From Gnetum montanum (taxonomy: Eukaryota; Streptophyta; Gnetopsida; Gnetales; Gnetaceae): DNA of 64,000 nucleotides. The translations under genes were made by a program, and so were the position numbers. Shown in pieces: positions 56,698 through 64,000 of this stretch (within the stretch, counting starts at the first letter, position 1; each line of letters begins with the position of its first letter). Under the pieces are notes generated by a model. That model searched no databases. It was not told the origin of the DNA and saw nothing but the letters and a program-made list of their open reading frames with translations. Where the stretch lies: the NCBI GenBank assembly GCA_015680685.1, contig MNCI01026399.1:1532816-1596815 (forward strand), read 5' to 3'.

Positions 56698-57643
56698 CTA
56701 ACAAGGAATTGTGAAGCTAGTAAAGGTAAGTACCAAGTACTAGGTGAAGTGGGATAGAAAGGTGATTAACCATTTCTTTCAGCCATGTACAAGCCTATCC
56801 ATGTTAATAATGCTAAACTACCTCTAAGAGATAGATATCAAAGGAAGATAATGCCAAGGAAAACTCATAGCATGACCTAGATACATTATTTGTATAGTAA
56901 TAAAGTTTCCTTTTTTTCCCCCTTTTCTTTTGCATTTTCCCTAGACATCCATTATGCATAATCTTAAATGAAGTATATATTTAACATTTTCCATGACATC
57001 CAGAAATGGGATATTATAATTAGTATCAAAGAAAATCATGACCCAAGGTCAATTAGAATCAAGGATTGACTACAATTCAATAACAAACCATGAGCTATGA
57101 TCCAAAGATAAACACAAGCCATGGTCCAAAAGGAACCAGAAACCATCCTAAGATGTGCATCATCTTCAAGATAAATTATGAAACTAAGAAGCTATATTCC
57201 CAACAACTTCTATGGATATCTATGACTAGAGTTTGAGATCTAACAATATGCTAACAAGGTACAAGTATGGAAGACTATAGTAAGATAAGGGTAAAATCAG
57301 TCCAATTAACTTTTATTCATAAAAATTGTAGTAATATTAGAATTTTCCTTAATTATACAAAGTTATCCTTATATCTCTACTATGAGGCTAGTAAACTATA
57401 GTCAAGGTCTTCTAGAACATTGCCTCACTATGAGTGTTGTTTTCCTTAAACACCATAATCTCAACAAGCTGATATTGCATACTCTTACCTAGGTTCTAAT
57501 CATTGATCAATATAAGAAAGTCAAGCTACCTGTAAGACCCCTTATGTTAATTTACTAAAAATGGTCATTAGCAAGGAATTGGTAGGGAATCAATCCTTAT
57601 TAGACAAAAACAAGATCTTCTACCCTACTAACCTACTAGGTCA
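56698..57643. other. AT-rich DNA outside element B, no gene
   Basis: No coding or RNA gene seen. Probably the DNA into which element B inserted, or a much older repeat. Confidence 0.4.
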
Positions 57644-57937
57644 ATTGAGCTTGATCATCCTTATCTCATTCACCAAGTCTACCATCATGTTATAATAACA
57701 GTGTATCACTTATGAGTCCTAATTCTACCCATGCACCATGTAGTAATGTCATTTTGGCAACAAAAAAGAAGTTATTTTAGTCACTTAAAATCCTGAAATT
57801 GAGCTTGATCATCCTTATTTCATTCACCAAGTTTGCCATCTCATTATAATAAAAAGTGTATCTCTTATGAGTCATAATTCTACCCATGCATAAAAATAAG
57901 TCATTTTAGTCTCTTAAAATCTTGAAAATTCAACTTC
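57644..57937. repeat. 154-bp tandem duplication
   Basis: 57644-57797 and 57798-57937 align: both start ATTGAGCTTGATCATCC and contain CATTCACCAAG, AGTGTATC, TCTTATGAGTC-like and AATTCTACCCATGCA blocks, ending TTAAAATC-TGAA. The copies differ by several substitutions and small deletions, so it is not recent. Confidence 0.85.
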
Positions 57938-59652
57938 GTTTTACGCCCTAAAACCATGTCTAACATCTTCTGCTCATTAAGGTGATTCTAATAGTACCAG
58001 TTTATTGAACTTATAGTTTGGGAGATATTGAAATTTGAAATTCTTTGAAAAACATACTTAAAATAATTTAAATTTGATTTAATTTCCAAAACTTTAGGAC
58101 ATGGAATTGAACTTCATACCTCTAAATTTATAATGAGGACTCTTCAACCTTACTCTCCTAACTAACTAGTCATTATGTAGTTGCTCATACATTGAGTGGT
58201 AGACCCTATATGTTTTTTTAAAAAATAAAATATATTAATATTAATTTAATAAAGAAAGAAAGAAACAACGTTGGCAATGCCAAGCCCCAAGTTTGGTGAC
58301 CATCAATGTTGTGGATGTGCACACATAGATTTGTGTTAGTTTATACCAATGATTTTTACTAAGGCCATCAATTGTTGTGACTTGTTAGAATAACTTAGAC
58401 AATTTGGAGAAATTAATTGCCTAAACTTAAAAATAATGTACGAAATCGCCCATTTAACTAAGGGCAAATAAACAAAGTTAAATAAAAATAATTAATAAAA
58501 AAATCTTTAAAAGAATAAAATTAAACATAAAATATGTACCGACTTTAGAAGTGATGTGAGTTAAGTTTTTCCAACTTGACTCATTTCCCCAGCCGAGTAT
58601 TTAATCATTGGTTTGCACTCCCAATATCAAAGAAATTGCCTTTCTTACTCTCTCATTTGCACAATTCCAATACCAGCAGCGCCGGAATGAAATAACAAAG
58701 GCACACGTGTGAAGCATGATCATCTTTGAAACAAAGTTTTGAAAAAAAATGGGAAAAATTCAGGCCTCAATCCTGCACAACCTCCTCCTTGCTCATTCTT
58801 GCTCACGCCCCAGCTTGTTTCTGTGGTCGCGGAAATAAATTATTTTATCCCAGTCAAAATACACATGATTTGGGAGCAGGCAGCCACGTAGTTGCAATTG
58901 TTTGTTTTCTCCGTTTTCTTTTTTTTATTTTAAAATTTTATTTACCAGGTCAGACGATCCCGATGAAAACCAGGAAAGATATTTGAAATGAATGGAGTAA
59001 TGAAACTGAAACTGAATGGATGGATTCCATTGCGCCCTCTCGCGACTCCTTCCGTTGTGCCGCACGCAGGCTAAACCGGTGGTCCGCACGTCCACAGGCT
59101 GGGAAAATTTTTGAGTTTCAAAAATTAAAATTAAAATTGGAAATTCAGTCTGGCCAAACTAGATTTTTATAATTAAACGTGCATTAGTGGTAGATCAAAA
59201 TTTGTGCATAAACATTTGAACTTTGGAAGCCACAACTTTTAATCCGAAAATGTTTATTGAAAACAAATATTTGTTTTTAGTACATTTTTCAGCCTTTCAA
59301 ACGCAATGGCAAAGTTAGATTTGCCATATAGAACTCCAAAAATTAGTTTTAAATCCTTGCCTTTAAACTATGCTTTAAGAGCTTCAAGAGTTAGATTTAG
59401 CATCAAATGTCTATTTTTAATATATAAATAGTCATTACCAACATTTTTTGGTATTTTGAATCCATCAAATCAGGCATCTAGATAGCCAATAATTAGGTGA
59501 TAATTTAGAACATGCTTTGGTAGACTATAGCCAAGCTTAACTAACCATGTCTAGCAATCTAATGGTTATGACTAACAATCTAACCTTTTTAGTCATCTTG
59601 TGGCTCAGATTAGATAATTAGTTTATACATATAGTAAGACCTAGGTCACGGA
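57938..59652. other. Interval with GC-richer island and G-box
   Basis: 58197-58300 and 58430-58540 are strongly AT-rich. 58600-59100 is GC-richer with CACACGTGTG at 58702-58711 (a palindromic G-box/ABRE type core) and CGCACGCAGG, CGGTGGTCCGCACG. An 86-codon plus frame at 58726-58986 has no known features. It may be a remnant of host single-copy DNA or promoter. No gene supported. Confidence 0.3.
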
Positions 59653-60529
59653 TGAAGTCAAATTTTATTATGTAATGACATCATAGCAACGATGTTATTG
59701 ATATGATATCATCACTCATCCTACGTCATCATTAATACGATGTCTTGGGATATGTGTAACCCTATAAATACAACACTTGGATGCACAATCCAAGAACTTT
59801 TCATTCCACACCTTATCCAAACTCTTGCAATTTCGTTTTGTATTTGTAGTAGAGAGTGAATGCCTCCAGTGTGATGTTTTATAGTTGATCGACGTCTTTA
59901 TTCAAGTAAATTGTACTTGGACACAGTTTATGCATGGCAATAAAGATCAAAGTTGTTTTCCATCATTGTAGCATCACTTAGTTTTCTTTAGGTTTACCTA
60001 GAATAATTTCCTTGATTTCTTAGTTAATACTATACTTTTCCAAGTATTTTACTTTACATGTTTGTTAGTAAGTGGTATAGATATGACTGGTTTCAAGCAT
60101 TAAGTGTAGTTATCTAGTAACCTAGTAGTGGCATTGCTTGGTTCACCCAGTAGTAATTCCATTTAGTAATCCTAGTTGTAACTGCATGAGTTCAAGACGT
60201 CAACGGTAGACTAGGAACAGATTTCCATCGCTCTAGGATAGAATACATTTACATTCCTGTTGTTACTTAGACTTAGAATTTAATATTCACTTTCACCATG
60301 TTTACAACTAGGAGCTTTAATGGCCAACACAACATCAGTTAATCATACACCTCACTAAGGGCTAAGCCATACACTTGTACCTCAATTGCTTAAGGTGGGA
60401 ACATAGTGATCATGAACTTAAACTCAATTACTAGCATAATAACATTGTCCATTTGCAAATTATAATCTGGTCGTGTGTTGGCACTCGTGACTTGTATAGT
60501 AGAGTGTTGGGATACTCCATCGCTTATCA
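59653..60529 (+). repeat. 5' LTR of element C
   Basis: 877 bases, TGAAGTCAAATTTTATTATG to CTTATCA, followed directly by the primer site. TATAAATACAACAC region near 59764-59777. Homologous along its length to the element E LTR at 19432-20273. Confidence 0.9.
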
Positions 60530-60530
60530 T

Positions 60531-60548
60531 TGGCGTTGTTGCCTGGGA
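60531..60548 (+). promoter_or_regulatory. Primer binding site of element C
   Basis: TGGCGTTGTTGCCTGGGA one base after the LTR, close to TGGCGCCGTTGCCGGGGA. tRNA-Asp type, as in element A. Confidence 0.85.
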
Positions 60549-60672
60549 AATGTCAATGTGTGTTGAGTAATTGATTTTACAAAGTTTGTTGTATCAAGAA
60601 CTCTAATGTCAACCTTCATATCTTTAAATCAATTGTAATAACACACACTTAAGTAAGTGTTACACTCATAAC

Positions 60673-63285
60673 ATGGCTTCGATTAAAGAAAAACTATCAC
60701 ATGCCAAAGAGATAAAAAGACGCAATGATAGAACAAAGGACAATGAAGACTGAAGTATGCCTATGTAGACTAGAATATCATATGCTCACAGTGATCCTTA
60801 CTATCCTAATTTCATCTTTATCTTTCACCAAGATGAGTAGTTAAGGTGGAGAGACTTATAGGGTAACATCGTCCTACTTCTAGAGCATTCAACACCTATA
60901 ATGCTTTAAACAACTTTAAGGGGAATGAATTTGAGCCATGTGCAAGAAGGGTACCATGTGACCAAACACATGACAAGACCCTACCAACCCATAGAGGCAC
61001 AAATGCAAAGAAACGCTACTATGGAGATCAAACATGTTCACAACAAAGGAAAGCAGACAACTCTCCTATTATCCTAGAAGAACTTGATGGTGATGCATTT
61101 GTAGCAGAGAAACTTCACCAAGATCATGAAGTCCATTCCCAAATGTCTGTTATTCATTTGGTAGAACTTGTTAGAGTACAATTACATTCAGCCTTAGTAG
61201 AGACACTATGAAGAGAAGAAGCAAACTTTAAGTACAAGTAGGACTCAAGGCCAAGAGCTTCTGCTACATCACAAAGGGAAGAATACCAAAGTTACAGAAG
61301 GAGAACTATTTGGCACCATTCTCCCACTACTTTGTCTTCATCCTCATGATCATTGGTGGATTTTGATCTAAGGGAACATAGGTACAAGAATCATAACAAG
61401 GAAAGACATCAGACTCATGGTTGATATGACTATTGCCCAAGACACTATGATGAAGAAGATGAAGAATGTGAGACATGAAGAAATAGGGATAGACATGAAG
61501 AGAGAGAGAGAGGTATGAGTACCAAAGGAGGAAATGCTACCATGGAGCATACAAATCCTATGATTGTGAAGAGCCCCTATTGGCAATTCACAACATGATA
61601 AAAATAAGGGAAGCTATCTACATTCCAACCAAGCACATAAGGAACAACCACATTAAGTGGCTATACATGAACAAGATGCCAAGATTTGAGGGTGGATACA
61701 ATGCAAATCTACAACACCACCTTCAAGCATTCCATGATGCCTATGCCCTACAAAACATAGAGAGTGATTGGTAGCATCTAAAGTTGTTCCCAACGACACT
61801 CATCAAAGAGGTGGAGAACTGGTATAGATTGTTGGAACTTGAATCAATCAAAAAATGGAGTACAATGCTTGAACTTTTCAATGATAAATATCAAACCTAC
61901 TCCTAGGTGTCCAATCTTAGGAAAAAAATCTAGGGCTAGAACCAAGGGATGCACGGATATCTTAATGTAGTAATGGACAAATGTTGTTTGCTTTTGCATA
62001 GATGCCCAAGCCATGGATTTTTCCAAAGGGAGTAGCTTAGACACATTATCGATGGGCTACAAAACAAAACCAAGGAAATCCTTGGGGTTTATTCCCAAGG
62101 AAGATTGTTTGAAATAACTACCGATTGCATCTAGAGAATCATTGATCAAGAGGCAAAGGAAGAAGGTGAACTGAGGAAGAGAAAATCAGTCGAAGAGTAC
62201 AATAGAGATCTATCTATTAGAAAAAGAGATGTATGAGTGTGTAATCAACAAGAAGAGGAAGCCTTGGAAGAGGTAATACAAAAAAAAGACACTACATATT
62301 CAGAAATCTATTATTGATGTAGTAATCAAAGTAGAAAAAATATGGAATTTGGTGGATGAAAAGTTTGCAACAACCTTGAAAATTATGGAGGCAAGAACTA
62401 AGCAAGCCTTCAGAAAAGGCAAGGAGAAAAGGAAGAAAAGGTATTCTGCATGAAAAGGAAAGGTAGATTCAGTGGAAAAATCTTTGGATACAAGCTTAGA
62501 TGAAGATGAAGGATGTACTGTGTACTAGTATGACCACCCTAAGGGGTGCTACCCTTTCATGGCACATTTGTAAGAAATAGGGAAATATGTATTGAATCCA
62601 AGATTCATCAAAAAAAAATGCTCAAACGGTTATCTTAGTTTCAATGTAACTACCAACATCCTTTTCAACTAGCATATTACCCTAGTGGAGCTTATCCATA
62701 GCCATAGGAGTAGTATCACCAATAGTGATAGCAACCAAAATCATGGGCAATGCCACCACCCTGAAAATAGTACCCTTATCGATAACTAGACCCTTATGGA
62801 TACTATGTTCAACATTCAATCTCTCTAGGAAATGCAAAAATTTAGAATCCTCAATATTATCCACCAAAATCCCATAGACGTACACCTCCAAGGATGGATT
62901 CTGATCCATATATGCATCAACAAACAGCTAGTTCATTGAGTCAACCTCCTAACCCTTTACCACTTATGTCACCACCTATCACACAAGGGGAACTACCATC
63001 ACAACCTCAATGGAAGAATGCTATAGGGGTAGTGAATGTAAAAATAGAGGATCATACTAGCAATACTAGGGGCAAACCTAAGAACGTTCTTTCTTTAGAA
63101 TAAGTCCAAAAAGGCTAGTAAAATGAAAACTTCATTGAGATAAGTTTTTCCTACGAAAGATCCTTCTACCAACATCATGCTTCCACAACAACTGAATTAG
63201 GAACTTAAAACTATCATGCTAACAAATATAGTATCAAAATGGATTAAGGCAAGGACACTTCCTAGGAAAAGAATGGATCCAAGAG
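60673..63285 (+). pseudogene. Gag of element C
   Basis: Start proposed at the ATG 60673 (MASIKEKLSHAKEIKRR). An early block FHQDE then LRWRDL and GNIVL matches element A. An acidic/basic charged segment (61420-61560) follows, then the capsid core, open at 61580-61774: HIKWLYMNKMPRFEGGYNAN and HDAYALQNIESDW. Next come LELFNDKYQTYS and NQGMHGYLNVVMD, AKEEGELRKRKSVEEYNRDL near 62150-62220, a DHPKGCYPFMAHL zinc-like cluster near 62530, and a Pro/Gln-rich tail (62894-63103). Numerous stops and frame changes. Confidence 0.82.
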
Positions 63286-63660
63286 TTCCTTTGAGTTATT
63301 TACAAGTAGCTAGAAATTCACCATGCAAGGGTCTCCTTGACTCAGTTTTTGAAGTAAATTTGATATCTTAAGAAACATACAAGGCATGGAACCTATCACC
63401 CTTAAAGAAGTGCAATATAAGGTTAGAGCTTGCAGATCAATCTATCACCATTCCTTTGGGATATATAGAAGATGTAGTGACCACTATCAATGGGTGGTCC
63501 TATCCAGCAAAATTTCTAGTGATTGACATGACGAAGAATGATAAAGAATTCCCCATCATAATGGGAAGAGCATGGCTTAGCATAATAGATGCTAAGTTAT
63601 GGATGAGAGATTTATTTGTAGAAAACTCTAAGGAGGACACACAATGAGCCATACATACAC
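63286..63660 (+). pseudogene. Retropepsin-like protease of element C
   Basis: First block degraded (LLDSVFEVNLIS; the Gly after D-S is lost), then KKCNIRLELADQSITIPLG, then an open stretch at 63456-63647 with YIEDVVTTINGWSYPAKFL, the second conserved block FPIIMGRAWLS and IDAKLWMRDLFVENSKED. Same order and spacing as A and B. Confidence 0.85.
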
Positions 63661-64000
63661 AATGGATTCCATGCATCACCAATGATAAAGAAGGATGCAA
63701 TTGTGGATTGACACTTCAAAGTGTCAACATAATTCTTACATGAGCCCATAGTAGAAGTGAGAAACAAGTGTTTGTATGAAGAGAAACATGGCTCACTAAA
63801 CCAAAAGACACCTCATGGACAAAAACTAAGAACCTAAAATTGTCTAAAAGATGCATGGAAACGTTTAATCCACTTATTAACTCATATTTTAAGAAAATGT
63901 CCCCTTTTGAAAGCTCACAAATGAACATATTAAACCATAATCATACACCAGTAGATAAAGGATAGAAGGACTTAAAATTTGAATTTGAGAATAAATGAGA
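63661..64000 (+). pseudogene. Post-protease region of element C
   Basis: Plus-strand continuation after protease in frames with stops (for example CITNDKEGCNCG after 63670), comparable to the linker of element A. RT would lie beyond the window edge. Confidence 0.5.

Larger units (their letters stand above)
59653..64000 (+). mobile_element. Ty3/gypsy element C, right part outside window
   Basis: Plus-strand 5' LTR, primer site, gag and protease of the A-E family, running off the right edge. Its LTR matches that of element E, and its gag/protease matches A and B. All coding parts have stops. Confidence 0.88.

Noticed and set aside
58726-58986. 86-codon plus frame
   Set aside because: No recognised domain; composition-driven opening in a mixed GC/AT stretch.

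Overview
This is a stretch of plant nuclear DNA. It is built almost entirely from decayed, nested LTR retrotransposons plus one integrated copy of a plant pararetrovirus (Caulimoviridae). I see no intact host gene, no rRNA or tRNA gene, and nothing prokaryotic. The dense old Ty3/gypsy nesting suggests a seed plant with a large genome, possibly a gymnosperm, but the sequence alone does not settle this.

Layout, left to right. (A) 1-4348, minus strand: start of a Ty3/gypsy element (5' LTR, Asp-tRNA-type primer site, gag, protease) that runs off the left edge and has inserted into D. (D) about 4349-9240, plus: pol remnant (RT, RNase H, integrase) and 3' spacer. 9240-12240: AT-rich DNA with an LTR-like minus promoter and a small GC-richer, cysteine-codon-rich patch. 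(E) 12245-20273, plus: pol remnant, spacer, TATA-like site, a long decayed extra reading frame where env-like ORFs sit, polypurine tract and 3' LTR. 20290-21760: 3' part of a Ty1/copia element. 21760-23690: AT-rich, with an LTR-like promoter and GGAYGTC repeats. (B) 23696-56692, minus: a complete Ty3/gypsy element bounded by two ~820-bp LTRs and a perfect 5-bp target duplication (TTGTG). It was split twice: by a caulimovirid segment (about 28233-33724) inside pol, and by a Tat-lineage element (36955-54601, LTRs of 1363 and 1386 bp, target duplication GTACC) inside gag. 56693-59652: DNA outside B with a 154-bp tandem duplication and a GC-richer island. (C) 59653-64000, plus: 5' LTR, primer site, gag and protease of the same family as A, B, D and E, cut by the right edge.

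The five elements A-E cross-validate one another: gag and protease align among A, B and C, pol aligns among B, D and E, and the E and C LTRs are homologous. In the Tat-lineage element, gag and protease share one reading frame over 3.4 kb. It is broken only by stop codons, and those I checked look like C-to-T changes, the pattern of a methylated, silenced copy.

The most unusual item lies inside the Tat element between protease and reverse transcriptase. About 4.3 kb on the opposite strand (43250-47585) holds a decayed multi-exon gene. Two short introns (76 and 79 bp) have good splice signals and join frames exactly. Its first half resembles the NLI-interacting/FCP1-type phosphatase fold with lost catalytic residues; its second half is helical and acidic and unrecognised. 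Introns can persist in an LTR retrotransposon only if they lie antisense to the genomic RNA, which is the arrangement here. Other points of interest are the extra 3' ORF of E, satellite-like repeats and hairpin-forming TTACGC/GCGTAA clusters in the Tat element, and the terminally redundant viral insertion.
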